Shown in pieces: positions 22,819 to 29,822 of a DNA stretch of 29,822 nucleotides; positions within the stretch are counted from its first letter, which is position 1; every line of letters starts with the position of its first letter. The translations under genes were made by a program, and so were the position numbers. Under the pieces are notes generated by a model that was not told the origin of the DNA, did not search any database, and saw nothing but the letters and a program-made list of their open reading frames with translations. Source of the DNA: a virus; IMG/VR virus record IMGVR_UViG_3300035184_001004, positions 1 to 29,822 of that record. One strand, given 5' to 3'.

Positions 22819-22844
22819 GAAAGCGTCCTTCGGGGCGCTTTTTT
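22819..22844 (+). terminator. Terminator of adhesin gene 1
   Basis: AAGCGTCC pairs with GGGCGCTT around TTCG, then a T run. The same sequence recurs at 24500, 27485 and 28922. Confidence 0.9.
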
Positions 22845-23280
22845 AGTAATATAGTACCTTAATTTATATAAAATTGATGATAAATACATATAATATAAAT
22901 ATACATCTATTTGGAGAAATAATAATGGCAACTGGATACAAAGGTCTGCGCATGAGCGGAAATCTAAAACAACTTAATATGGGTAATATGAAAGTTCAAA
23001 AAGGCATTGATTTTATTGAACTAGCAGAACGAGGATTGATAACTGAGCCACATACCCCTACATCTACTGTTGGTACTGGACACAAAAAGAGTGCAAGTGG
23101 TAATCCTATTGGTGCCGCTGCGTCATCTACATCAGTTGATATGGGAAATATACTGAAAGTTTCGACTCTTTCATATGACTATGGTGAAGTATCTACGGCT
23201 GCTGAAGTTACAGAAACAAACAAATGGGCAGTGCGTAGAGCAGTTGCTGCCAGTATGGCAGTCAGTAGTCCATCTGGTGG
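22845..23280 (+). repeat. Adhesin cassette repeat, copy 2
   Basis: Promoter, leader and N-terminal coding part nearly the same as copy 1. It is closest to copy 3: both encode the KVSTLSYDYGEVSTAAEVTE stretch with almost identical DNA. Confidence 0.9.
22879..22886 (+). promoter_or_regulatory. Late promoter GATAAATA, adhesin gene 2
   Basis: GATAAATAC, 38 bases before the ATG. A second TATAAATA (22894-22901) lies closer to the gene and could be a weaker extra start. Confidence 0.8.
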
Positions 23281-24472
23281 TTCTTCTGCTATCGTAGATT
23301 GGACTGGTACGGTGACTACTTTTAATCAGCTTAATCCATATACTGGTTCTCTTGCTAGTTACTTTGGTACTAGTGTGGCGACTGGGAATAATTATTATCT
23401 AGGGGGCGGCTTTGGCACCCCTCATCCTGATGGAAGTACGAGTTCGGGTGAAGTGATCGTATATGATGCGTCTGACGATTCAATACTACATACTTTAGTG
23501 AATCCAAATGTAAATAGAACACCGCAGTCCGACAACTTCGGCCGACATGCTGCAATTGATGGCAATAAGGCATTGATAGTTGCATATGGAGAAAGTTCTG
23601 AAAGAGGCACTTCCGAGATGGGAGGCGTTGGCAGAGGATACTATTATGATTTAGAAACAGGCGTTTTGTTACATGCTTTTGAACCAACCGAAAACGATCC
23701 ATCATTAACTTCTAATACGCAATACAGATACTTCTACCCGCATGTGGGAGATACTAAAGGTAATTACTCAATACTTGGCAGCAACAGTGTGGGATATGAT
23801 CACCCGGATCAGGCATGGGTCTATGATAATACTACCGGTAATTTAGTTTATAGAGTAGAAGACACATATAGCACCAACTCAGTAGACCTTGATTTCGCTA
23901 CAGATGTGGCAATCAATGATACTCACTTTGTAATAAGTATGCCGGGGGCACATTCCACCGCCAATACCGGTAACAGCATGGGCTCTGTCGTAGTTCACAC
24001 ATTATCTGATGGGCTTTTTGCTCGAACAATTGCGTTACCATCGGTAGCGACTGGTACGCTTTTAGCCAGAGCCAGTAACGATAACTTTGGTAAAACTATG
24101 GCGATAGACGGCAATAAACTTGCAATTGCGGGACCGGGCAAAGAGAATGTATTTGTATTTGATGTAACTGATGGTTCGCATCTTCATACCGTGTCAACCG
24201 CTTCTGGCAAAGTAATCCGTGATATTGATATTTCAGGTAACTACGTTGCAGTTAGTTACACGGACTGGACAAAAGTCGATGTTATTGATATTACTGATGG
24301 TTCAGTTGCACAATCACTTGTTAATCCAGATGCCGATCCATCATCTGACGGAATTGACTATTTTGGAATTACTATTTCTTTTAACGGCGGCAACTTAGTT
24401 GTTGGCGCAAGCGGCGAAGACAGTGTTGGCCATAGTCGCGCTGGCGCAATTTATAGATTTACTGTTTCATAA
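22925..24472 (+). CDS. Adhesin-like virion protein 2, FG-GAP-type propeller domain
   Basis: 515 residues. N-terminal region as in gene 1. The C-terminal domain is a propeller with repeats such as SGEVIVYDASDDSILHTL, DGNKLAIAGPGKENVFVFD and NGGNLVVGASGEDSVGHS, similar in plan to gene 1 but diverged across the domain. The junction with the shared part has a Ser/Gly-rich linker (SSPSGGSSA). GGAG ribosome site and single-gene unit with UUCG terminator. Probably a receptor-binding module. Confidence 0.8.
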   Translation: MATGYKGLRMSGNLKQLNMGNMKVQKGIDFIELAERGLITEPHTPTSTVGTGHKKSASGNPIGAAASSTSVDMGNILKVSTLSYDYGEVSTAAEVTETNKWAVRRAVAASMAVSSPSGGSSAIVDWTGTVTTFNQLNPYTGSLASYFGTSVATGNNYYLGGGFGTPHPDGSTSSGEVIVYDASDDSILHTLVNPNVNRTPQSDNFGRHAAIDGNKALIVAYGESSERGTSEMGGVGRGYYYDLETGVLLHAFEPTENDPSLTSNTQYRYFYPHVGDTKGNYSILGSNSVGYDHPDQAWVYDNTTGNLVYRVEDTYSTNSVDLDFATDVAINDTHFVISMPGAHSTANTGNSMGSVVVHTLSDGLFARTIALPSVATGTLLARASNDNFGKTMAIDGNKLAIAGPGKENVFVFDVTDGSHLHTVSTASGKVIRDIDISGNYVAVSYTDWTKVDVIDITDGSVAQSLVNPDADPSSDGIDYFGITISFNGGNLVVGASGEDSVGHSRAGAIYRFTVS

Positions 24473-24499
24473 AAGAATAAAAACAAATTATAATACAAA

Positions 24500-24525
24500 G
24501 AAAGCGTCCTTCGGGGCGCTTTTTT
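24500..24525 (+). terminator. Terminator of adhesin gene 2
   Basis: Same AAGCGTCC/GGGCGCTT stem and TTCG loop as after gene 1, followed by T6. Confidence 0.9.
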
Positions 24526-24960
24526 AATAATACAGTATCTTAATTTACGTGAATTTGCTGATAAATACATATAATATAAATATACATCTATTTGGAGAAA
24601 TAATAATGGCAACTGGATACAAAGGCCTTCGCATGAGCGGGAATGTAAAACAACTTAATATGGGTAATATGAAAGTTCAAAAAGGCATTGATTTTATTGA
24701 ACTAGTAGAACGAGGATTAATAACTGAACCACATACCCCTACATCTACTATTGGTACTGGCCACAAAAAGGGCGCAAGTGGTAATCCAATTGGTGCCGCT
24801 TCGTCATCTACATCTGTTGATATGGGAAATATACTGAAAGTTTCGACTCTTTCATATGACTATGGTGAAGTATCTACGGCTGCTGAAGTTACAGAAACAA
24901 ACAAATGGGCAGTACGTAGAGCATTTGCTGCAAGTCGTGCTCGGGAAAATGCAATTCAAC
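24523..24960 (+). repeat. Adhesin cassette repeat, copy 3
   Basis: Upstream part has the ACGTGAATTTGCTG variant that is also found, with one change, in copy 5, while the coding part is closest to copy 2. This mosaic pattern points to recombination between cassettes. Confidence 0.9.
24560..24567 (+). promoter_or_regulatory. Late promoter GATAAATA, adhesin gene 3
   Basis: GATAAATAC, 38 bases before the ATG; same leader as gene 2. Confidence 0.8.
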
Positions 24961-25931
24961 CTGCATTACCAGGAGGAGTACTTTTTGAAGGACAATACCC
25001 CGCGCTTTATACTACTTGGATTGCACCAGAGGGAGTGACTTCAGTTTGTGTCCTTGCGGTCGGCAGAGGTGGCAATGGTTCCCATGGTGGTGGCGCAGGC
25101 GGCGGACTAGTATGGGCTAATGATATTCCCGTAATACCAGGAAATTCATACGATGTTGTCATAGATTTTGATGACAATTCACCATATAATGTTCCGGTGG
25201 ATACAGGTTCATACTTTATTGATCCCTTTACCGTTATGGCATTTAGTGGAAAGAGAGGGTCCAGTAATGGTAACACGCATCCCAGTAACAACTATGTTGC
25301 AGCCGGCGGTGGTTTTCGATCAACCGTAGCCTCATTCGGCGGCGGACACGGTGGCAGTGGCGGACCAGGCAGGAACGATGGGACATACTCTCCTAGTTTG
25401 GCATCAAAGCAAATGGGTGGTGGCGGAGGCGCTGGCGGTTATTCTGGTAATGGCGGCGACGGCGGTGGCACTATTCCAAATGGGGGTCCTGGTGTTTTAT
25501 CTGGGCAGGCTGGTTCAGGTGGCGGCGGTGGCGGTGGCGCAAAATCACCAAATAGCTTTTCTCCAGTTGCCCAAGGCTCAGGATTTTACGGCGGTGGCGG
25601 CGGTGGTGTTGGACTTTACGGCGAAGGTGCTAGTGGCGCCGGTGGCACACACTACAACAACTCCGAGAATATCGTCATGGTAGGGAACGGCGGCAGTGGC
25701 GGTCAACGTGCTGATCACAATGGTGATGATATAGCCCCATTTTGGGGCGTTGGCGGCAAATATGGAGGCGGTGCCACCGCTGCGTACAAGCCAAACGGCC
25801 AGTTTACTAGCTCTTTTGGCGCCGCGGGTGCAGTGCGAATTATATGGGGTGCCAATAGAGCATTTCCGTCTACCAATGTTGGACCATCGGATGAGCTTCC
25901 TGGTGGCGAGGCCGAGACGTTGGGAGTATAA
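24606..25931 (+). CDS. Adhesin-like virion protein 3, glycine-rich domain
   Basis: 441 residues. N-terminal region shared with the others. From about residue 150 the protein has a beta-strand entry (WIAPEGVTSVCVLAVGRG) and long runs of glycine (GGGGGAGGYSGNGGDGGG, GGGGGGGA, YGGGGGGVGLYG). Such patterns are known from the glycine-rich, polyglycine-II receptor-binding adhesins of T-even-type phages (gp38 of phage S16) and from glycine-rich tail fibre tips. The last part returns to ordinary composition (GAVRIIWGANR). GGC/GGT codons raise local GC. Likely a tip adhesin of a different fold from the propeller paralogs. Confidence 0.8.
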   Translation: MATGYKGLRMSGNVKQLNMGNMKVQKGIDFIELVERGLITEPHTPTSTIGTGHKKGASGNPIGAASSSTSVDMGNILKVSTLSYDYGEVSTAAEVTETNKWAVRRAFAASRARENAIQPALPGGVLFEGQYPALYTTWIAPEGVTSVCVLAVGRGGNGSHGGGAGGGLVWANDIPVIPGNSYDVVIDFDDNSPYNVPVDTGSYFIDPFTVMAFSGKRGSSNGNTHPSNNYVAAGGGFRSTVASFGGGHGGSGGPGRNDGTYSPSLASKQMGGGGGAGGYSGNGGDGGGTIPNGGPGVLSGQAGSGGGGGGGAKSPNSFSPVAQGSGFYGGGGGGVGLYGEGASGAGGTHYNNSENIVMVGNGGSGGQRADHNGDDIAPFWGVGGKYGGGATAAYKPNGQFTSSFGAAGAVRIIWGANRAFPSTNVGPSDELPGGEAETLGV

Positions 25932-26027
25932 TGAGAATTATAATAACAATGTAGTCATCAATTAAATTATTTAAAACTGAATCTCTGATTACACAGTGTA
26001 TCTAATTTAATTAAAACAAAAACTTAG

Positions 26028-26052
26028 AAAGCGTCCTACGGGGCGCTTTTTT
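26028..26052 (+). terminator. Terminator of adhesin gene 3, UACG loop
   Basis: Same stem as the neighbours, but the loop is TACG, still a stable UNCG tetraloop. It lies about 97 bases after the stop; the space between (25932-26027) is AT-rich with no gene. Confidence 0.9.
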
Positions 26053-26490
26053 AGTAATACAGTATCTTAATTTATATAAAATTGATGATAAATACATATA
26101 ATATAAATGTATTTTCATTCGGAGAAATAATAATGGCAACTGGATACAAAGGTCTGCGCATGAGCGGAAATCTAAAACAACATACTATGGGTAACATGAG
26201 AGTTCAAAAAGGCATTGATTTTATTGAACTAGCAGAGCGAGGATTAATAACTGAACCACATACCCCCACATCTACTGTTGGTACTGGACACAAAAAGAGT
26301 GCAAGTGGTAATCCAATTGGTGCTGCGGTGACATCTACGTATGTTGATATGGGAAATATACTGAATCAGGTGAATATTGAATATGATTATGGCGAAGTAA
26401 CTTCGGCTACCGAAGTCGCAGAAACAGACAAATGGGCATTGCGTAGAGCAGTTGCTGCCAGTATGGCAGTCAGTAGTTCACCTGCTGGTT
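26053..26490 (+). repeat. Adhesin cassette repeat, copy 4
   Basis: Shared promoter and leader with a changed spacer (TTTTCATTCGGAG) and a shared N-terminal part. Its end (RAVAASMAVSS) matches copy 2. Confidence 0.9.
26087..26094 (+). promoter_or_regulatory. Late promoter GATAAATA, adhesin gene 4
   Basis: GATAAATAC, 38 bases before the ATG, GGAG between. Confidence 0.8.
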
Positions 26491-27452
26491 CATTAGCTGA
26501 TTGGACTAAAACTTGGGAAATGACTTCAAACTTTGCAACTTATGTGGTTGAAGATACATCTGCACGGCACGATCCTGCACTCGCGGGTTATTCATTTCAA
26601 GGCGGGGTTGATTCATTGGCAGCCGCAGAACCATTGCAATGGAGCGATGATGGTTACATGCTTTATATTCAGGGTGTGGCGAATAAATGGATACAACATG
26701 GAGTATCAACCGCATGGGATGCATCAAGTATTATTGACAGTGCAGTCGCAACAACAACAACCTCTGCTGCAACTGTTGCACAGGAAACTGCTCGTCTGAA
26801 ATTTAGAGTAGTGGATGGTGGCAATAAGGTAATAAGTTATCGCGGTTACGGTACTACACAATTAGTATATATGGATGAATTGACTACCCCAGGCGATTTG
26901 ACAAGTAAAGTAAATACTACTACAAATACTTGGGCACCACAATCAATGATTAATTACAATGGGGCTTATTGGAGTATTGATTTTATGACTCCAGACGGGA
27001 CAAAACTTTATGTTATGACTTCGGCTGGTGGCTTTACATTTGATACCGGATCGCAAATGTGGAACCTATCAGGGTCAGGGATCACTGTTATTGCGTTTAC
27101 GCTTACAACTCCATGGGACTTAACATCAATTGTTGCTTCAAATAGTGTAGCATTTAGTCATTCACACAGCATCCGGAACAATGCGTTCAATATGCTTCAC
27201 TTTACCCCTGATGGCGAGACAATGTATACAATGACACAAAATGCCAGCTATTCATTAACATTAAGAGAATTTAATTTGCCAACTGCATGGGATGTAGCTA
27301 ATGCTAGCAAAAATCCAGTTGACGTTAAATTGTTTGGTCAAAATGTTGACCCAAAATGTGCAACATTCTCGGGAGATGGCAAGAAAATACATGTGTATGA
27401 TAATGGCGTGGTTAAAACAATCGATCTTGAGGCGGAACAAAACGCAGGATAA
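26133..27452 (+). CDS. Adhesin-like virion protein 4, WD40-like propeller domain
   Basis: 439 residues. After the shared N-terminal region, the C-terminal domain has repeats of the type WSDDGYMLYIQG, TPDGTKLYVMTSAGG, TPDGETMYTMTQN and SGDGKKIHVYDNG, each followed by a strand and a TPWDLTSI- or TAWDVANA-like turn. This is the pattern of a seven-bladed propeller of the WD40/YVTN type often found in phage fibres. It is related to gene 5 and unlike genes 1-3. Own late promoter and terminator. Confidence 0.8.
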   Translation: MATGYKGLRMSGNLKQHTMGNMRVQKGIDFIELAERGLITEPHTPTSTVGTGHKKSASGNPIGAAVTSTYVDMGNILNQVNIEYDYGEVTSATEVAETDKWALRRAVAASMAVSSSPAGSLADWTKTWEMTSNFATYVVEDTSARHDPALAGYSFQGGVDSLAAAEPLQWSDDGYMLYIQGVANKWIQHGVSTAWDASSIIDSAVATTTTSAATVAQETARLKFRVVDGGNKVISYRGYGTTQLVYMDELTTPGDLTSKVNTTTNTWAPQSMINYNGAYWSIDFMTPDGTKLYVMTSAGGFTFDTGSQMWNLSGSGITVIAFTLTTPWDLTSIVASNSVAFSHSHSIRNNAFNMLHFTPDGETMYTMTQNASYSLTLREFNLPTAWDVANASKNPVDVKLFGQNVDPKCATFSGDGKKIHVYDNGVVKTIDLEAEQNAG

Positions 27453-27484
27453 TCTAAGAAACTATATTTTTAAATTAATTGTAA

Positions 27485-27510
27485 AAAAGCGTCCTTCGGG
27501 GCGCTTTTTT
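27485..27510 (+). terminator. Terminator of adhesin gene 4
   Basis: AAGCGTCC/GGGCGCTT stem with TTCG loop and T6, preceded by an A run. Confidence 0.9.
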
Positions 27511-27960
27511 AATAATACAGTATCTTAATTTACGTGAATTTGTTGATAAATACATATAATATAAATGTACGTTTATTTGGAGAAATAATAATGGCAACTA
27601 GATATAAAGGCCTTCGCATGGGCGGGAGTTTTAAACAACCGAAAATGGGTAATATGAAAGTTCAACAAGGTGGAATCGATTTTATTGAGATCAGTGCTAG
27701 AGGATTAATAACTGACCCACATTCTCCTACGTCTACTATTGGGTATGGTCATAGAAAAGACGATAGTGGTAATCCCATCCGTCCATCGACTACCTCTACC
27801 TCGGTTGATTTGGGCAAACTGCGAGAAACAACAACAATGGAATATAATTATGGAGATATAACATCTTCTGTCCCAGCGGTAGATGCAGATATATGGGTGA
27901 GTCGTAGACGATTTGACCCAAGAAGTAGTTCCTCTTCCGCAGCACTCACAAGTAGGTTCA
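27511..27960 (+). repeat. Adhesin cassette repeat, copy 5 (most diverged)
   Basis: Promoter and leader close to copy 3, but the coding part has many changes (RYKGLRMGGSF in place of GYKGLRMSGNL, DPHSPTSTIGYGH, an extra Gly after VQQ). It retains the same layout and junction. Confidence 0.85.
27545..27552 (+). promoter_or_regulatory. Late promoter GATAAATA, adhesin gene 5
   Basis: GATAAATAC, 38 bases before the ATG. Confidence 0.8.
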
Positions 27961-28895
27961 CTGCAACATGGCTACCAAATGATCCCAGTCTTGTAATAAC
28001 TCAAGGACCATATAGTAATAGTCCAGCAGTCGCCGCCGTTCGTTCTTATGCTATGACTTGGAACTCTGATGGCACGAAATACTATATGTTCTATTACAAT
28101 GATACACTATCAGTTGATGGTGTAAACACGTATGAAGTGTCTACCCCATATGATGTTAGAACACAGACGAGCGGTATAACTGGAGTAATGCATTCTCCGA
28201 GTGTTGGTGGAGAGTTAGGTTACGGTTCAGGTACCAACGGGGGCGCACAATTAGTAGATGGTGATTCTAAATTATTCTATTCCAATGGTACGACCTTACG
28301 AATGGCTACATTGGAGACACCTGGAGAGTTTAGTAGTACATTGACTGAAACACAAGAAGTAGCTATTTCTACATTTACAGACAATATTACTCATAAAGTC
28401 AATGCTATAACAATGTCATTTGATGGTACGAAGGTTTTACTAAGCTTTGCAGGTCACACAATTACTAATGCTGACGGCTTGCTAATGAATGGAGGTAGTG
28501 TGGGTGGTGGGGTCGCAACATTTGATGTGCCAACCGCGTTTGATTTAACATCTATCTCGCGCAGTGATTTAATCTCTATTACTAATCTCGGCTTAAATGA
28601 AGTGGATTACAGCGGTCGCAACCTTTACGGTGCCATAAAGCAACAGATAAACGACACTGGTACATTATTATGGGCGATGGAGAACTCTTCATCCGGTTCA
28701 ATAAATGCATTTTCGTTATCAACTCCATGGGATGTAAATACACGAACCAAACTTAGCCGCGTTGGGCCAAGTCAATCTGGACCAAATACTAGTTTGAATG
28801 GCAAGATATTTAACGTTTCGCCTGATGGCAACTATATTACAGCCGGTAGAGTTCAGGGCGTCTTCTTTACGTGGGACTACTCCGCTAATAACTAA
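27591..28895 (+). CDS. Adhesin-like virion protein 5, WD40-like propeller domain
   Basis: 434 residues. The shared N-terminal region is the most diverged of the five. The C-terminal domain has units such as NSDGTKYYMFYYND, MSFDGTKVLLSFAGH, SPDGNYITAGRVQG, with TPYDVRT- and TPWDVNTRT-type turns between, as in gene 4. Probably a seven-bladed propeller that binds a host surface ligand. It ends the run of paralogs and is followed by the same terminator. Confidence 0.8.
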   Translation: MATRYKGLRMGGSFKQPKMGNMKVQQGGIDFIEISARGLITDPHSPTSTIGYGHRKDDSGNPIRPSTTSTSVDLGKLRETTTMEYNYGDITSSVPAVDADIWVSRRRFDPRSSSSSAALTSRFTATWLPNDPSLVITQGPYSNSPAVAAVRSYAMTWNSDGTKYYMFYYNDTLSVDGVNTYEVSTPYDVRTQTSGITGVMHSPSVGGELGYGSGTNGGAQLVDGDSKLFYSNGTTLRMATLETPGEFSSTLTETQEVAISTFTDNITHKVNAITMSFDGTKVLLSFAGHTITNADGLLMNGGSVGGGVATFDVPTAFDLTSISRSDLISITNLGLNEVDYSGRNLYGAIKQQINDTGTLLWAMENSSSGSINAFSLSTPWDVNTRTKLSRVGPSQSGPNTSLNGKIFNVSPDGNYITAGRVQGVFFTWDYSANN

Positions 28896-28921
28896 TATAA
28901 AAACATAAAAATAAAAACTTA

Positions 28922-28948
28922 GAAAGCGTCCTTCGGGGCGCTTTTTTT
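28922..28948 (+). terminator. Terminator of adhesin gene 5
   Basis: AAGCGTCC/GGGCGCTT stem with TTCG loop and T7. The next late promoter begins 3 bases later. Confidence 0.9.
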
Positions 28949-28950
28949 AT

Positions 28951-28958
28951 GATAAATA
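28951..28958 (+). promoter_or_regulatory. Late promoter GATAAATA for the first RIHG protein
   Basis: GATAAATAA, 70 bases before the ATG. The leader holds ATCTCGT (28970-28976) and ACGAGAT (29003-29009), a perfect 7-bp pairing near the 5' end of the mRNA. Confidence 0.7.
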
Positions 28959-29028
28959 AATGTAATAACATCTCGTATGCCGCTTAACAATGCCTCAATA
29001 TAACGAGATTACTAATTGGAGAGAACTA

Positions 29029-29418
29029 ATGGCAAGAATACATGGCGCAGCAAGTGCTGGAGAAAATCTATCAGGTAATATAAACTTTTACACACTATTT
29101 GTAACGGGACTGGATATCACCATAACGGGGGATGTGACTGATCAGACACAGCAGAACTTCGAAGATGTATGTAACTTGATTAATCTTGTTGCGCAACCAG
29201 TGATAATGAATAACCCTCTTTCTGTAACACTAACCGGATTAGCACCAACACTAACTGGAACTGGAATGATTTATAAATTTGCAGTAGAACATGGTAACGT
29301 ATTTGAACGTAATAGTGATAACGTTGCAGTACTAAAAGAAATATTTCATGGGGTGACTATCAATGGTACGTTACTGTCATCTTCTAACATCGAATTTGCG
29401 ATGTCAGATTTATTATAA
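29029..29418 (+). CDS. Small virion-type protein with RIHG N-terminus, copy A
   Basis: 129 residues from the ATG behind GGAG; a frame from 28990 has no ribosome site and would lie in the leader. The N-terminus ARIHGAASAGENLSGNINFY and then GLDITITGD matches the protein at 29620 (TRIHGLGNLTGHIY, GFVITVKG), so the two are paralogs. Beta-rich protein with NLINLVAQPVIMNN in the middle. Late promoter and adjacency to the adhesins suggest a small virion component. Confidence 0.7.
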   Translation: MARIHGAASAGENLSGNINFYTLFVTGLDITITGDVTDQTQQNFEDVCNLINLVAQPVIMNNPLSVTLTGLAPTLTGTGMIYKFAVEHGNVFERNSDNVAVLKEIFHGVTINGTLLSSSNIEFAMSDLL

Positions 29419-29514
29419 TTCATAATGGAGCACTCACTACATCACGTATAGTATTGGCATCATTCACATAATAGATTAGAATGTGGAGATCGACCATTAA
29501 GCAAAGAATGCAAC

Positions 29515-29543
29515 AAGCCCGGTGTTTTTACACTGGGTTTTTT
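29515..29543 (+). terminator. Terminator after RIHG protein A
   Basis: CCCGGTGT (29518-29525) pairs with ACACTGGG (29530-29537), one G-U pair, TTTT loop, T run. The 96 bases before it (29419-29514) hold no gene. Confidence 0.85.
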
Positions 29544-29584
29544 GTTAGCCCGGCACAGCAATGTATTGGGTATTTTTATTTATA

Positions 29585-29592
29585 GATAAATA
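29585..29592 (+). promoter_or_regulatory. Late promoter GATAAATA for the second RIHG protein
   Basis: GATAAATAT, 27 bases before the ATG, with GAGGAG between. It forms part of an AT-rich near-palindrome (29577-29592). Confidence 0.7.
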
Positions 29593-29619
29593 TAGTTGAA
29601 GTTAACGAGGAGAAACAAC

Positions 29620-29822
29620 ATGGCATTAGTAACAAGAATTCACGGATTAGGGAACTTAACAGGACATATATACTCGTCGGGAGCAAAAGGTTTTGTAATT
29701 ACAGTTAAAGGTCCAAAGTGGCTTTATGAAGTTGGCGAAGAAACTGCTCAAGCTAAAACAGATTTAGTTGCTCTGTACGATAGATTAGTAGCACTTACAG
29801 CAACAGTTACGGATCACGCAGC
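29620..29822 (+). CDS. Small virion-type protein with RIHG N-terminus, copy B (cut by window end)
   Basis: 67 full codons before the window ends. Strong GAGGAG site before the ATG. The start ALVTRIHGLGNLTGHIY and GFVITVKGPKWLY align with the protein at 29029; after that the sequence turns helical (GEETAQAKTDLVALYDRLVAL), which is not seen at the same place in copy A. Probably another small virion protein; its C-terminus is outside the window. Confidence 0.7.
   Translation, partial: MALVTRIHGLGNLTGHIYSSGAKGFVITVKGPKWLYEVGEETAQAKTDLVALYDRLVALTATVTDHA

Noticed and set aside
25351-25683. Plus-strand frame of 110 codons within adhesin gene 3
   Set aside because: An Ala/Val-rich shadow of the GGN glycine codons in another frame; no ribosome site.
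21127-27960. CRISPR array or insertion sequence as explanation for the repeats
   Set aside because: Repeat units are over 400 bases, contain a promoter and gene start, and have no transposase, terminal inverted repeats or short spacers.
29577-29592. Bidirectional late promoter (TATTTATA with GATAAATA)
   Set aside because: A minus-strand TATAAATA is present, but no minus-strand gene lies downstream of it, so it is probably a by-product of AT-rich sequence.

Overview
This window is part of the genome of a T4-like tailed phage (myovirus type), AT-rich and probably from an aquatic bacterial host. The evidence is a T4-type replication set: ribonucleotide reductase NrdA/NrdB, a UvsW-type helicase, a gp61-type primase, a gp41/DnaB-type helicase, and likely gp62 and gp59 counterparts. 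There is also a T4-type late promoter octamer (GATAAATA) in front of virion-type genes. The host cannot be named from the sequence. Strong sigma70-type promoters and GGAG ribosome sites suggest a proteobacterium.

Layout. 1-4876: the end of nrdA, then nrdB, a monocistronic S-adenosylmethionine synthetase gene (metK), a 31-residue membrane peptide, three small genes and an AAA+ ATPase, separated by sigma70-type promoters and intrinsic terminators. 4949-10616: a tightly overlapping operon from uvsW through gp62-like and gp59-like genes, an AbrB-like protein and a phosphoribosyltransferase to a 194-residue protein that keeps the core motifs of bacterial DNA polymerase III alpha. 10576-11816: a minus-strand gene and a diverging baseplate-like gene, each with a late-promoter-like box 5 nt before its ATG. 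11841-12052: a promoter-terminator unit with no reading frame, a candidate small RNA. 12141-17180: a DUF262-HNH protein, primase, ClpP-like protease, two small proteins and the replicative helicase. 17179-20752: a late-promoter operon holding a 682-residue fusion of a pol-beta-type nucleotidyltransferase and a ligase-type nucleotidyltransferase. 20765-29822: late virion region with five tandem adhesin-like genes. Each has its own late promoter and UUCG-loop (once UACG) terminator, a shared N-terminal region of about 115 residues, and an exchanged C-terminal domain (two FG-GAP-like propellers, one glycine-rich domain, two WD40-like propellers). Two small related virion-type proteins follow.

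Regulation. Three promoter types can be read. (1) Four promoters carry CGAATCA at exactly the same place in a 17-bp spacer. (2) Three promoters, for uvsW, primase and helicase, have the same -35/N17/-10/N6/ATG geometry, which places the transcription start on the start codon and so predicts leaderless mRNAs. (3) Ten GATAAATA late boxes drive virion and late genes. No tRNA, rRNA, CRISPR array, insertion sequence or integrase was seen.
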